A DNA stretch of 64,000 bases from Salinibacter sp. 10B (GTDB lineage: Bacteria; Bacteroidota; Rhodothermia; Rhodothermales; Salinibacteraceae). Below, piece by piece: positions 1 to 8,788 of the stretch (the stretch's first letter is position 1; the number at the start of each line of letters is the position of its first letter). The position numbers and the translations under genes are program-made. Under the pieces are notes generated by a model. The model had not been told where the DNA came from. It saw only the letters and a program-made list of their open reading frames with translations, and did no database searches. The stretch is from the NCBI RefSeq assembly GCF_002954405.1, contig NZ_MQWC01000001.1, forward strand, positions 25,864 to 89,863, given 5' to 3'.

Positions 1-1
1 A

Positions 2-277
2 GAGGAGATTCGAAGAGCTTTGGAGCGTGCTCACGAATCAGAATCTATGCCTTCTAGGGATCTCGTTGAAAGACTCCAGGATGTTATCGAAAGTCAGGAG
101 AAAAGCTCCTCTCGTTTACACAAGAAGATTTCTCGAGCCATGAAAAGGGGACAGTCATCCCAGTTAGAACAATTGGTTCGTGCATTAGCTCACGCGCCCG
201 TCGACCCCTCCCTCAAACGGCTAAAGGATCAACTCGAGATATATACAAAGAGCGGAGAAGAGCAGGAGAAAGAGTAA
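2..277 (+). CDS. C-terminal part of an unknown gene that enters from the left edge
   Basis: The reading frame is open from base 2 to the TAA at 275-277, so this is the 3' end of a gene starting outside the window. A TTG at 20 could be read as a start but nothing supports it. The visible 91 residues are charged and probably almost wholly helical, rich in Glu, Arg, Lys and Ser, with no motif I recognise. The gene is convergent with the JAB peptidase gene at 383-889. A weak GC hairpin follows the stop at once (CCCCG 282-286 with CGGGG 297-301) and may end transcription, but it lacks a T tract. Confidence 0.6.
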   Translation, partial: EEIRRALERAHESESMPSRDLVERLQDVIESQEKSSSRLHKKISRAMKRGQSSQLEQLVRALAHAPVDPSLKRLKDQLEIYTKSGEEQEKE

Positions 278-382
278 ACTACCCCGCGCTTCCGCACGGG
301 GCATTCTCTGATGACTTCGTGACTACGCCCTTATCGGTTGTTATATTTTAGGGGCGATTTGCAGGGTCGAAACGAGGACAAC

Positions 383-889
383 CTACTCGGTAAGGGTACT
401 TCTCGTCATTTCGACCATCAACCGATCTTGTGGGAAAGTAAAAGCTGAAATGTCTCTTCTCATGATTCTCCCACCTACCACTATTAAGACAGGAACCGCG
501 CAGTCGTAACTCTCGGACCGTTGTATCTTGCACATGTGAGTCCGGTCGGTGACGCTCGGTCGAGGTGACTTGTCCGGATGAGTGTGCCATTCGCCCAAGT
601 AGTAGACGCCGTCATCCCAGAGCGCGTTAAGCCGCTCGCTGAGCCCTCTTTTGCCCCGCTCGAACCAATACCGCCCACCGGTTGAATCAGGTGGTGGACC
701 TATGACCTTCGACACTTCCGCCACGCGGTTCGAATTGACGTACTGGCCTACGAGGATTCCACCCGTTTCGGCAGGAGCGGCCTCCTGTCCGAGCGACAAT
801 ATCTTCCGTACTGGGCTGTCGAGGAGGCGTAAGCGGTACTGCCCATCCGGTGACCGAAAACTGATCGCGTCACTGTCAGAGTTACCCAT
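383..889 (-). CDS. JAB/JAMM (Mov34-type) isopeptidase, Cap3/BilD-like
   Basis: Predicted zinc metallopeptidase of the JAB/JAMM family, which removes ubiquitin-like modifiers from targets. The fold's signatures are in order: the glutamate in ETGGILVG near residue 40, then EWHTHPDKSPRPSVTD near residues 99-114, which gives the H-x-H, Ser and Asp of the JAMM site. At 168 residues it is the size of CBASS Cap3 or BilD. I start at ATG 889, which overlaps the stop of the E2-E1 gene (ATGGGTAA); a GAGGAG lies about 14 bases upstream. ATG 913 would add 8 residues and contain that site. It is the last gene of a three-gene operon, so it probably reverses conjugation by the neighbouring E2-E1. The family call is firm; the substrate is unknown. 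Confidence 0.85.
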   Translation of the reverse strand: MGNSDSDAISFRSPDGQYRLRLLDSPVRKILSLGQEAAPAETGGILVGQYVNSNRVAEVSKVIGPPPDSTGGRYWFERGKRGLSERLNALWDDGVYYLGEWHTHPDKSPRPSVTDRTHMCKIQRSESYDCAVPVLIVVGGRIMRRDISAFTFPQDRLMVEMTRSTLTE

Positions 890-2690
890 GCTCTGGCAAT
901 CGCTCCTCTTCAAAGTAGTCGCTTAAAGATCCTACCTGGACGCCAAGACGGTCTTTCGTATGCTCGATAACCTTCAACCGTGGCTCCACCGCACCTGGAC
1001 CTTTCTCTGAGGCTTCTTGAAGCTGCTGCTCCATCCACTTAAGTGCAGGGCTGATTAGGGCTGTGATATCGTCCTGCCGAGCCTCAAACACAGGGTGGTG
1101 GCACCCAGTCCCCTCCCAGGGGAGCTCCTTATCGGCTGACTCTTCCCCTTCCACGTAGTACCACGGTTCCATTCTTTCATCGAACGCATCTACCGGAAAG
1201 GAGCTAGCGAAAGCTGAGGAGACGTAGAGGCGGCGGGCTTGGGCGCTGATTGAAAGCGAGAAAAAGAGCTTCTTCTCCTCCCACTCGAAGCTTCGGAGCT
1301 GTCGTAGCGTCTCGGCTTCCGCGGTGCAGTCGATGACTATGTCGGCCTTCCGAACTTTCTTTTTCCAACGATCATTGCTGGGTGGAAAGTGCTGTGGACA
1401 TCCATAAACCTCAACGTTCGGCGAGAGGCTCTCAAGTCGGGTGGCAAGAGCTTCGGCCTTGTTCTGGCCAACCTCATCAAGGGAAAGGGTATGACGCACC
1501 AGGTTTCCCGCCTCCAGCGTATCGCGGTCCATGACGAAAAGTTTGCGAGCTCGCCCTCGCACCAATAGTTCGCTGAGAGTACTCCCCAGCGCTCCCGCGC
1601 CGATAAGGAGGATGGTGTCAGTTGACAGGCTCTTGTTGAGCTTTCCGCGTGTGGAAACTTCCATCGGACTCCAGTTCCTTGAGCGAAGCCAGCAGATTGG
1701 GTCGTCGTCATTGGTCTGATAAGAACCTTCGCCGTTATCAAATTGGACGACCGCCCCCCACCAGTGCATCTGCTTCGGAGCTTCCCCAACCCGGTCTGGA
1801 ATCGGAAAACCGACCAGAAGGATAAAGTTCTCTTTTCTCCTTGGAAGTACATTCCGCAAGTGTACGTCGAGGTTAACGTCTTGGTGGTTGCATACCGCTC
1901 GGAGCTCGCCCCAGGTCTTCGGCGGCCGCCACTTTTCGGTCACAGGCACCTCCGGAAGCCGGACCCACCTTCCAGTCACGTCTGCATTTGGCAGATCATC
2001 GATGTAGCCCCCCCAGGAGATACGCTTGACTGCGCTTCCCGCATTTGTGCGATATCGCCGTACAACCAAAAGGTTATTGCCCATAGCCCCGAAGGAGCAT
2101 TGTCCCCCTTGGACTGCACCGTCCCACTCGTGGAGCCATCCTTCATTCTCGTGGAAAGCTACGGTAGGTTGCCAATGTAGAAACCTGTGTGAAACGGTTG
2201 GTCGAACAGGAAGCGTGAAGTGTTCGCCATCCTGGAGGAGCTTCCCCACCGAAGCGAGTTCGTACCAACGCAATGCACGTTGGACATACCACTTCAGCTG
2301 GCCGTGTCGATCCTTCGGTTCTTCCCCACCACCGAGGCGACCTAGATTGTGCCTCGGGTGGTTAAGGCACAGCCCTTCTTTCCTCCATGGTTTGCGCTCA
2401 TCCAGAGAGGGACCGTAGACCATATGGGGATACGTACCTTCGATCCCATCCGTCTCCGCGGGATGGATCGACACGCTTCCCTCTGGGTACTTGGGGCTTG
2501 CCAGAACGTACGCATCTGTCGGAGAAGAAATTGGTCCCCCCTCCGGGACATCTGGATAGAGCTTCAACCTCAAGGCCCACCGATTGCGCCGGCTATGCCA
2601 GGTCCACTCTTCGGTGACTTTAACAGGGCCCAGATCTCGAAGCGACAGGGTACCTACATGCAGCGATGGTGGGAGGCTCGGCTCGGTCAT
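882..2690 (-). CDS. E2-E1 fusion of a bacterial ubiquitin-like conjugation system (Cap2-like)
   Basis: 602 residues. The N-terminal half looks like a bacterial E2 with a candidate catalytic cysteine in GLCLNHP (about residue 107). The C-terminal half is a ThiF/E1 adenylating domain: nucleotide loop ILLIGAGALGSTLSEL near residue 359, then a Rossmann Asp in FVMDRD, the N-R pair in GNLVRH, and a candidate E1 cysteine in EGTGCHHPVF near residue 528. This order matches CBASS Cap2 and related standalone operons, which activate a modifier with ATP and pass it to E2. It begins 3 bases after the stop of the tandem-DUF1508 gene and overlaps the JAB gene by 8 bases, so the three are almost certainly cotranscribed. 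No cyclic-nucleotide synthase (CD-NTase) and no obvious ubiquitin fold are encoded nearby, so this is not ordinary type II CBASS. Confidence 0.85.
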   Translation of the reverse strand: MTEPSLPPSLHVGTLSLRDLGPVKVTEEWTWHSRRNRWALRLKLYPDVPEGGPISSPTDAYVLASPKYPEGSVSIHPAETDGIEGTYPHMVYGPSLDERKPWRKEGLCLNHPRHNLGRLGGGEEPKDRHGQLKWYVQRALRWYELASVGKLLQDGEHFTLPVRPTVSHRFLHWQPTVAFHENEGWLHEWDGAVQGGQCSFGAMGNNLLVVRRYRTNAGSAVKRISWGGYIDDLPNADVTGRWVRLPEVPVTEKWRPPKTWGELRAVCNHQDVNLDVHLRNVLPRRKENFILLVGFPIPDRVGEAPKQMHWWGAVVQFDNGEGSYQTNDDDPICWLRSRNWSPMEVSTRGKLNKSLSTDTILLIGAGALGSTLSELLVRGRARKLFVMDRDTLEAGNLVRHTLSLDEVGQNKAEALATRLESLSPNVEVYGCPQHFPPSNDRWKKKVRKADIVIDCTAEAETLRQLRSFEWEEKKLFFSLSISAQARRLYVSSAFASSFPVDAFDERMEPWYYVEGEESADKELPWEGTGCHHPVFEARQDDITALISPALKWMEQQLQEASEKGPGAVEPRLKVIEHTKDRLGVQVGSLSDYFEEERLPEHG

Positions 2691-2693
2691 GAT

Positions 2694-3194
2694 CTACGCG
2701 AATTGCTCACGATCAGGGTCCGAAGGATCTGCGGGCGGTACGAAGCCACCGTTCGAATCGTCTTCGTCGTCACCATCTTCGTCATTCCCACCGGAACCGT
2801 CCTCTTCAGTCTCGTCGATAATTTCAGCGACAGGCCCCTGATTCTGAAGGAGTTCAATCCCACTCCGGGCGTCGCCGCGATTATGATAGCCCTCACTTGC
2901 TACAGCGATGATCTCGCTGTTGGGTGCCCGCAAGCGCCATCGATACTCCCCTTCGTCGTCCTGGTAGAGCTCAAACCAGGAATCGGACTCATGCTCCTTT
3001 GGGGACGGTGTCGTCAGGTCTTCCACTTCGGCGCCAGGAGCATACCCTTGAACTCGCTCTACCGCAGCGAGGCACTCGTCTAGTTCCTCGTAGCTTTCAC
3101 CCGGCACTGCGATCTCTTCGCCGTTGCGGGCGATGAAGGTCCACCGGTACTCGTTGGCAGCGTCTTCGAAAATGCGAAACTTAGTATTTCTCAT
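2694..3194 (-). CDS. Tandem DUF1508 (YegP/HVO_2922-like) protein, first gene of the conjugation operon
   Basis: 166 residues from ATG 3194; longer readings run into the neighbouring terminator and lack family similarity. Two DUF1508 repeats are visible: FRIFEDAANEYRWTF...NGEEIAVPGESY at about residues 6-50, and FELYQDDEGEYRWRL...NSEIIAVASEGY at about 72-115. Both carry the typical aromatic-Glu-Tyr-Arg-Trp strand and the 'E-I-A-x-x-x-E-x-Y' turn. A very acidic tail (Asp/Glu/Gly/Ser) follows, ending DPDREQFA. It occupies the place of the ubiquitin-like gene in BIL operons, 3 bases before E2-E1, so it could be the modifier, the target or an adaptor; that is inference. DUF1508 has no established biochemical role that I know of. 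Confidence 0.8.
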   Translation of the reverse strand: MRNTKFRIFEDAANEYRWTFIARNGEEIAVPGESYEELDECLAAVERVQGYAPGAEVEDLTTPSPKEHESDSWFELYQDDEGEYRWRLRAPNSEIIAVASEGYHNRGDARSGIELLQNQGPVAEIIDETEEDGSGGNDEDGDDEDDSNGGFVPPADPSDPDREQFA

Positions 3195-3210
3195 AGCTCC
3201 ATATTTATTC

Positions 3211-3240
3211 ACTGGATAAAATGCATCCGTTTTACCCAGT
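3211..3240. promoter_or_regulatory. Inverted repeat upstream of the DUF1508/E2-E1/JAB operon
   Basis: ACTGGATAAAA (3211-3221) faces TTTTACCCAGT (3230-3240), an 11-base inverted repeat with one mismatch and an 8-base spacer. It sits 17 bases before the operon's ATG, between that start and the terminator of the gene upstream, where an operator would lie. A winged-helix protein is encoded next door (3265-3846) and is a candidate binder, but nothing shows this directly. Confidence 0.45.
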
Positions 3241-3243
3241 GCC

Positions 3244-3263
3244 AAAAAAAGTGTTTCGACACT
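3244..3263 (-). terminator. Rho-independent terminator of the STAS-like/winged-helix gene
   Basis: Read on the minus strand: stem AGTGT, loop CGAA, stem ACACT, followed by seven T. It begins immediately after the TGA at 3265-3267. It separates the STAS/HATPase pair from the conjugation operon downstream, which must therefore have its own promoter between about 3195 and 3243. Confidence 0.8.
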
Positions 3264-3264
3264 C

Positions 3265-3846
3265 TCAGAGCACGCGCACCTGCCACTCTTGCCCCCCTGA
3301 CGGACTGCTGACCTTTTCACGGCGAATGAGCCCCAGCTCGTCGAGACTACGGAGACGGTTGTTTGCGTTTTGAACAGACTGGCCGAGCCTAGAGGCCACC
3401 TCAGCTGTCGTCGCGGGAGCAGACTCCCTGACAACTTCGAATGTCTCCATCAGATGAGGTTTGACCTCGCCGATAGGTTTGATATCGGAAAGGGGATCGT
3501 CAGCGCTGCTAGCTACCAGCACAGCCATCCCCTCTTCGGAAAGCGCAGTCTCGATACCATCTAGGAAGTCGTCTTGCTCCTCAGATAGAAGGATGATGTG
3601 ACGATCACCATACTCTCCAGAGCTCTGACGACGAAGAGGCGTTCGGACTGTTGGCTTCGAATACGAATAGCCGATGTACTCCAAGCCGCGGAGGTCGAGA
3701 GCTATGACTGCCTTCTCTGGCCGAGACCTGATGAATCGGTCAAGGTCAGGGCGATTGCGCTCTGCTTCCTCTACGTCGTGGAGTATTTCACTACCGAATT
3801 CTTCTCGGAAGCTAAAGGATTCTATGTCGGGTAAAACTGTTTTCAT
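3265..3846 (-). CDS. STAS-like domain protein with C-terminal winged helix
   Basis: 193 residues from ATG 3846 (MKTVLPDIESFSF); a TTG at 3882 would add 12 hydrophobic residues with little support. The N-terminal ~130 residues look like the STAS-like DUF4325 fold: EKAVIALDLRGLEYIGYSYSKPTV resembles the strand and 'I-x-S-S-F' region of that family. The last ~60 residues form a winged helix with a regular helix-turn-helix rhythm (ATTAEVASRLGQSVQNANNRLRSL). It lies 39 bases after a gene for a STAS-GHKL ATPase fusion, so the two probably work as a partner-switching or signalling pair. It may regulate one of the flanking defence operons. The winged helix is clear; the STAS-like assignment is moderate. 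Confidence 0.6.
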   Translation of the reverse strand: MKTVLPDIESFSFREEFGSEILHDVEEAERNRPDLDRFIRSRPEKAVIALDLRGLEYIGYSYSKPTVRTPLRRQSSGEYGDRHIILLSEEQDDFLDGIETALSEEGMAVLVASSADDPLSDIKPIGEVKPHLMETFEVVRESAPATTAEVASRLGQSVQNANNRLRSLDELGLIRREKVSSPSGGQEWQVRVL

Positions 3847-3885
3847 GTATCCAATGATACAGAGCAGAAGAACTGCTGTCAAGCG

Positions 3886-4740
3886 CTACTTGAGCTCCTC
3901 AGTAAGAATTCGGCACCATACGAGCGTTCCGGGGAAGAATTGTCGGAAATACCTGAATTTTACTTTGTCGAGAAGCTCAGCACATCCGTCATAGGAAACC
4001 AACTCAAAGTCGGCACCAAGCGCTTCGAGTGTGTTGACAGCCGATCTAAGGCCACCGCCGCGTTCCTGATCTCTATGTGTGAGACGGGATACTCCCTGTT
4101 CGACAACAGCCTTGATAGCTTCTCTGGAACTTCGGAATTCATGTGATGGGCTGGTGTTTAGGGAGCTTCGAATTCCCTCCCCAAGGTCTCCGATCGCAAG
4201 CTCAAGTCGGTCATTGTAGACCTGGACTTGAAGGGCACCGTAGTCCATTCCATCTTCGCCACCATTGCCCGTAGAAACCCTGGTGTGCTGTCGGACATTC
4301 ATCAAGGCTTCACTGAGCACTGAAAATGGTTTCCTCCACTCCTCAACGTGTTCACTCAGGAATTTTCTGATGACCTCAGTCGCATCCTGAAGTTCCTGCT
4401 GATCCAAAACAATGAGTTCTGTAAACTCGACGGATGGATTCCGGACGTGATGATCCAGCGCGCTGAGATCCTCATAGACGCGAGCCTCCCTGTGGAGGCT
4501 TTCGAAGAGGTCTACACGGTGAAGGTAAGATAGGACGTTCTTGTCATTCGGAACCACTATCTCTGTTGAATACCCATTCCGTCCACGGTACTGAACAATG
4601 AGAGTGAGTGCCACGATCCCTGGTGGATACGCAAATTCCACGTGACTCAAGTCAACCTTCAAATGCTCCTCTTCGTGGCAGGCCTTCGCCAAGTCTTTCC
4701 ATTGGTATACTCCAAAATGTGGGCTAGCGTCAATCGTCAC
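3886..4740 (-). CDS. STAS-GHKL (HATPase_c) fusion, histidine-kinase-like ATPase
   Basis: 284 residues. The N-terminal ~100 residues fit a STAS-like domain (HLKVDLSHVEFAYPPGIVALTLIV). The C-terminal half has the ATP-binding boxes of the GHKL superfamily: N box in SEALMNVRQHT (about residue 145), G1 box in IGDLGEGIRSSL (about residue 185), and a glycine-rich G2 box in ERGGGLRSAV (about residue 228). There is no phospho-accepting histidine domain, so it is more like an anti-sigma-type kinase or ATP switch than a sensor kinase. The ATG follows a good AGGAG. It is the first gene of a two-gene unit with the STAS-like winged-helix gene, ended by the terminator at 3244-3263. A 133-base gap separates it from the methylase gene upstream. 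Confidence 0.7.
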   Translation of the reverse strand: MTIDASPHFGVYQWKDLAKACHEEEHLKVDLSHVEFAYPPGIVALTLIVQYRGRNGYSTEIVVPNDKNVLSYLHRVDLFESLHREARVYEDLSALDHHVRNPSVEFTELIVLDQQELQDATEVIRKFLSEHVEEWRKPFSVLSEALMNVRQHTRVSTGNGGEDGMDYGALQVQVYNDRLELAIGDLGEGIRSSLNTSPSHEFRSSREAIKAVVEQGVSRLTHRDQERGGGLRSAVNTLEALGADFELVSYDGCAELLDKVKFRYFRQFFPGTLVWCRILTEELK

Positions 4741-4873
4741 TCCTATGGAGACGTGTTCATGGGAAGATGTTGAGTGGCCAAAATGCTAATTATGAGGGCC
4801 CCTTTGAATTTGAGCAGTTTGGCTAGGAAGTGTCTTCGTCAACATGGAATGGTGTTGTTTGTAACTGGAAACT

Positions 4874-7800
4874 CTACGCTGACTTCTCTGCTAGCACCTC
4901 ATGTCCTTCCACCTCCGTCACAGGAACATCAGCCTCCTCGGCATGCCGATTAAAGTTTAGCTCTAACAACCGACGCAACACCGTCTTACGAGCCCGCTTG
5001 CTGATGGTGTACCGAATACGGTCGTCTTCGGGAAGGTAGTCGACTGCGTGGAAGTCGTGCTCGAGGTCGATGTCGTTCCAGCCGTAAGCGCCGAGGACCT
5101 GCCGGTCCATACGGGCGTGTAGATCACGCAGATTGACGATCTGGGAAGCGACGGCTTCTGCTACATCATCGGACAGATCGGACTGCGCAGCGGTGGCGAC
5201 GGTCTCAGGACCAGCGTCAGGGTCGTGAAACAAGTTGTAGGTCTTGGTCAACCCAAGCTGCATTCGCTCCATGACGGCCTGCCGCTGCTCGTAATACGCC
5301 TGCCCAACCTCGGCCAGCGCCGTCTCCTCGTCCTTGTCGAGACGGGGGAAGGGAAAGGTTTCGAACACTTTGCTGGGCGTGTACCGCAGGTCGCCCTTTA
5401 GGGTCGATGCGTTCTTCCAGGCCCACTGCTCGTGAAGATTGGACTGGAGAATGGCGAAGTCGTCGTAACTGTCGAGGGCGAAGACCCCGTTCATGTGAGA
5501 GAAAACGATATCGTCCTCGTAGAAGACGAAAGACATGTACTTCGTGTTGAGCGCGTTGACCAGGACGCGGTCAAACGATTCGATCGTCCTGTACAGATTC
5601 ATGCATGGCTCCGCGAAACGCCACCACCGCTTCCGGTATGCTTTACGATTGTTATCAGCTCTGTGTGGCTTGACCTTTTCTTCTACGATTTCAAAACATT
5701 CCGGATATTTCTTCGCTTCCGACTTCGGCCAGTCCCGAAAGTTAATCACCCACCGTGAGGGCTGTTGATAAGGATCACTGTTTAGATCGTCTCCGATAAG
5801 ATAGGGGAAGAGAACGTCCCGCAGATCTGGATTCTTTTCCATAAGAACTTCTGCCTCTGCTTCAGAGAGCACGAATCCACTTCCGGACAGGACACTGCCA
5901 ATGAAGCTGACTTCCGAATTCTCATCCAACTTCTCAGGGTCAGGCAGCGGCTCTTCATCGGATAGATAGCTGTTTATTTCGTCAACCTCGTCGCCGTCTA
6001 AAACGAAATCACCTTCATATTCCCCCTTTTGAATAGTCGTGAGCGTAACTTTCAGATTTGCTTTGCCGGGCCATTTCTTCGAGCGCTCCGCATAGTTTAT
6101 CGTCCCCCCCTCATTAAGAATCACGGCAAGACCTCCCTCTCGTGTACTGCCCTGCGCGATGGTGTTGGTAGCAATACAGCCGAACCCACCTTCCGAATTC
6201 AAAATGTCGAAGATGCGGCGGAAGAAGTAGGCGACGAGATCTGTCGCACCAGCCGGTTCGTACTCGCTCTTGACGTAGGGAAGGAAGTCATCACCAAAAG
6301 TACTCTTGAGTTTTCGATTTCCGAGGAACGGTGGGTTTCCTAAGATCACGTCGAACCCGCCCTCAGCGAAGACCTCGGGGAACTCTAGAAACCAGTGGAA
6401 AAAGTTCTTCTCATCGCCCACCTTGCAGGCGGCCTCAACGTCCGGGCGGTCCGGCAGGGAACCGGAGCCGTGGAGAAGGCGGCGGAAGGTGCCGTCGGTC
6501 ATCACCCGGTCTTTGTTCTCCTCAGTTTTCCGGATGAAGAAGGGCGCGACCTGAGCATCGGCGAGAGTCTTCAGGCGCGTCCACTCGTCGGTTTGGAAGC
6601 GGTCGAACGCCTCCTTCTTCTTGCGACGCTCATCTACGGTATCGTCAGGCATCGCCTCCAAGTCGTGGAAGCGGCGGGCGAGGCTCTGTAGTTCCTCGCT
6701 TACTTCATCTCCCAGTTCAAGCTGAAGACCGCTGGCCGAACGCTTCTCACGCTCCTCCTTGCTTTGCTTACGAAGCGTACGGAGAACGTCGTTATCGTCG
6801 CCCGTTACCTTGTAAAACGGATCATTCGGGATCCCCTCTCGGAAACTGTCGACGCGATCGACGCCAATGATGGCGTCACCGCACCTGACGCGGTGGTCGA
6901 GAAAGGTTAGAGGTTTGCCGGGGTCGTGTGCTTCCAGCCAGAGGGCAACCTTGCAGAGCTCGACGGCCATCGGATTTTTGTCGACGCCGTAGATGCAGCG
7001 GCTGATGACGTCCCGCTTTGCGGTGCGGAGCGCCTCGGGGCTCGGCTGATCTTCGCCGGTGCGCACCACGGCCAACTCGAACGCAATGCGCCGTGCGGCC
7101 GCCAGCAGGAAGTGTCCTGACCCACATGCCACGTCACACACAGAAAGTGACAGGAGCGCCTCTTCCCGTTCTTGCGGGTTATCTCCTGCAGCGTTAAGCT
7201 TCTTCTCCATGACGGGGACTAGGGCATTCTCAAGGAGCGGACGAACGAGTTCCTCAGGCGTGTAGTGACTCCCGGTGTCGTCGCGCTCTTCCCCTTCCTG
7301 AAAGCCAAACCCCCATCCTTTGCCGTGCTCTGGTGAGGCCCCTTCCTGCACAACCGGTTCGTACTCAAGCAGACCTTCGTACACTGACCCAAATTCCTCG
7401 ACGTTCAGCGCAGCATAGTTCACCCGCGTCCACACGCCCTGCTCGTTCTTGAATCGGGTCAGCCTGCTGAGCGTGTGAAGGAGGGTGCGGTTGTCGAGGA
7501 CTGCATCCGTTAATGCCCCCAGGGCGTCGGGGGCAAAAAGCTCCCCAGCAAGGGGAGCAATACCAACCTCGGCGCCTACATCCTCTCGTTCGAAGAGCCT
7601 AAATGTATTGAGGACACGGAGCCACAAGTCGTGCTTCCGCCCATCGGCAAGTCTTGACTGCTCAGCCAGCGGTCGCAGACGACTCACGGCGTACAACTCA
7701 TCGTATACTTCCTGAGAGCTCATCCCGTCTCCGTGGTCGTCTCCTTTCTCGTCTGGAAATACCAGATCCCGCTCTTCAATGACAAAGAGGAATAGGAGAC

Positions 7801-8656
7801 GGTAAACAAAGCGTAGAAGCTGGTTATAGAGCTCCAGCGCAGTAAGATCTCCCTCAGCCACGCGCTTTCGAAGATCGGCGTTGTCACGGGCCTGTAGGAG
7901 AGCATTTGCCATCTCCTGAATGCCAGTTTTAACCGCATCACTCAGCTTCCCCCGAATACGAGCACCTTGCTCCAACGCGTGCTGATGATAGCCTTCTATG
8001 ATTGATTCGTCGGCCACCTCGGGACGCTCAGGCATGCGGCTCCGGTGGAGGAGCCGATAGAGGATGGCGAAGTCGGCATATACCTCGTCCTCCATCATCT
8101 GGACGAGATCAAACTCCAGGTACGTCAGGCGCGTCAGTCGCGAGGAGTCGCGTAGAAGGCGCAGCTGGCGGCCATTTGTGACTAGAGCGTACAGATGAGA
8201 TGTCAAATTGAGATACTCCTGCACCAGCGCGTGCGGCGAGAGACGAGGCCCGCTGGCCTCACGTCGTCGCTCCAAGCTATCAGAGTATCCCATCACGTGA
8301 ACTGGGAAGCCGCCGATCGACTCGTCGCGGTGACTTAGGTCGTAAGTTTCTCCCTGGACGACAGCGGCTTTAGGCTGATAGGTTAGGTTGTAGCCCAACG
8401 TGTCCAGGAAGGGTAGAATCCAGAACTGGCGCGTCTCGGAAGTGGCGGTCGAATCCTCATCGAGGCGCTGGAGCTTGCTCTGAAAGACCTGCCATTGGTG
8501 CTTCGTCTCTCCCCAGGCCCGTGCAATTTCATCTTTGACCCTCCCTTCTATCCCAAAGCTTCCCGGCGTCTGATCCTGCGCCTCCTGCTCTAACCTTCCC
8601 AATAACTCGGCAGACAGAATATTTCCCTGAATCGTGATGGTTGGGTATTGCTTCAT
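4874..8656 (-). CDS. drmMI: DrmMI-like N6-adenine DNA methyltransferase (Eco57I type)
   Basis: 1260-residue S-adenosylmethionine-dependent adenine methylase. Seen in order: a long helical N-terminal region, a GSHYTPEELV linker near residue 462, SAM motif I in VCDVACGSGHFLLAA near residue 509, an acidic motif in GVDKNPMAVELCK near 557, and the N6-adenine catalytic motif NPPF near 772. A C-terminal target-recognition-like region follows. Length and layout fit DrmMI of class 1 DISARM, which marks host DNA. It is the last gene of a five-gene minus-strand array, 132 bases after the SNF2 helicase gene. DrmMI and DrmD neighbour each other in class 1 DISARM. No separate restriction endonuclease accompanies it. 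A single-chain Eco57I-type restriction-modification enzyme is less likely because I see no PD-(D/E)XK nuclease at the N terminus. Confidence 0.75.
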   Translation of the reverse strand: MKQYPTITIQGNILSAELLGRLEQEAQDQTPGSFGIEGRVKDEIARAWGETKHQWQVFQSKLQRLDEDSTATSETRQFWILPFLDTLGYNLTYQPKAAVVQGETYDLSHRDESIGGFPVHVMGYSDSLERRREASGPRLSPHALVQEYLNLTSHLYALVTNGRQLRLLRDSSRLTRLTYLEFDLVQMMEDEVYADFAILYRLLHRSRMPERPEVADESIIEGYHQHALEQGARIRGKLSDAVKTGIQEMANALLQARDNADLRKRVAEGDLTALELYNQLLRFVYRLLFLFVIEERDLVFPDEKGDDHGDGMSSQEVYDELYAVSRLRPLAEQSRLADGRKHDLWLRVLNTFRLFEREDVGAEVGIAPLAGELFAPDALGALTDAVLDNRTLLHTLSRLTRFKNEQGVWTRVNYAALNVEEFGSVYEGLLEYEPVVQEGASPEHGKGWGFGFQEGEERDDTGSHYTPEELVRPLLENALVPVMEKKLNAAGDNPQEREEALLSLSVCDVACGSGHFLLAAARRIAFELAVVRTGEDQPSPEALRTAKRDVISRCIYGVDKNPMAVELCKVALWLEAHDPGKPLTFLDHRVRCGDAIIGVDRVDSFREGIPNDPFYKVTGDDNDVLRTLRKQSKEEREKRSASGLQLELGDEVSEELQSLARRFHDLEAMPDDTVDERRKKKEAFDRFQTDEWTRLKTLADAQVAPFFIRKTEENKDRVMTDGTFRRLLHGSGSLPDRPDVEAACKVGDEKNFFHWFLEFPEVFAEGGFDVILGNPPFLGNRKLKSTFGDDFLPYVKSEYEPAGATDLVAYFFRRIFDILNSEGGFGCIATNTIAQGSTREGGLAVILNEGGTINYAERSKKWPGKANLKVTLTTIQKGEYEGDFVLDGDEVDEINSYLSDEEPLPDPEKLDENSEVSFIGSVLSGSGFVLSEAEAEVLMEKNPDLRDVLFPYLIGDDLNSDPYQQPSRWVINFRDWPKSEAKKYPECFEIVEEKVKPHRADNNRKAYRKRWWRFAEPCMNLYRTIESFDRVLVNALNTKYMSFVFYEDDIVFSHMNGVFALDSYDDFAILQSNLHEQWAWKNASTLKGDLRYTPSKVFETFPFPRLDKDEETALAEVGQAYYEQRQAVMERMQLGLTKTYNLFHDPDAGPETVATAAQSDLSDDVAEAVASQIVNLRDLHARMDRQVLGAYGWNDIDLEHDFHAVDYLPEDDRIRYTISKRARKTVLRRLLELNFNRHAEEADVPVTEVEGHEVLAEKSA

Positions 8657-8788
8657 AGGAATGAGAGAATTGGAGAACGCAGCGATCTGTATGAACAGCA
8701 GTCAGTTAGGGACTCAAAAGAAGTTACATCTCGACCATGAGACCTCTTCGACGAACCCTTCACGGATCCTGTCACTGAGCCGGCGAGA

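Noticed and set aside
2349..3083. 244-residue plus-strand open frame
   Set aside because: It is antisense to the E2-E1 and DUF1508 genes, which have clear family motifs; the plus-strand product has none.
383..3194. Complete type II CBASS
   Set aside because: Cap2-like and Cap3-like proteins are present, but no CD-NTase (no G-S-x(n)-D-x-D nucleotidyltransferase) and no CBASS effector are encoded next to them.
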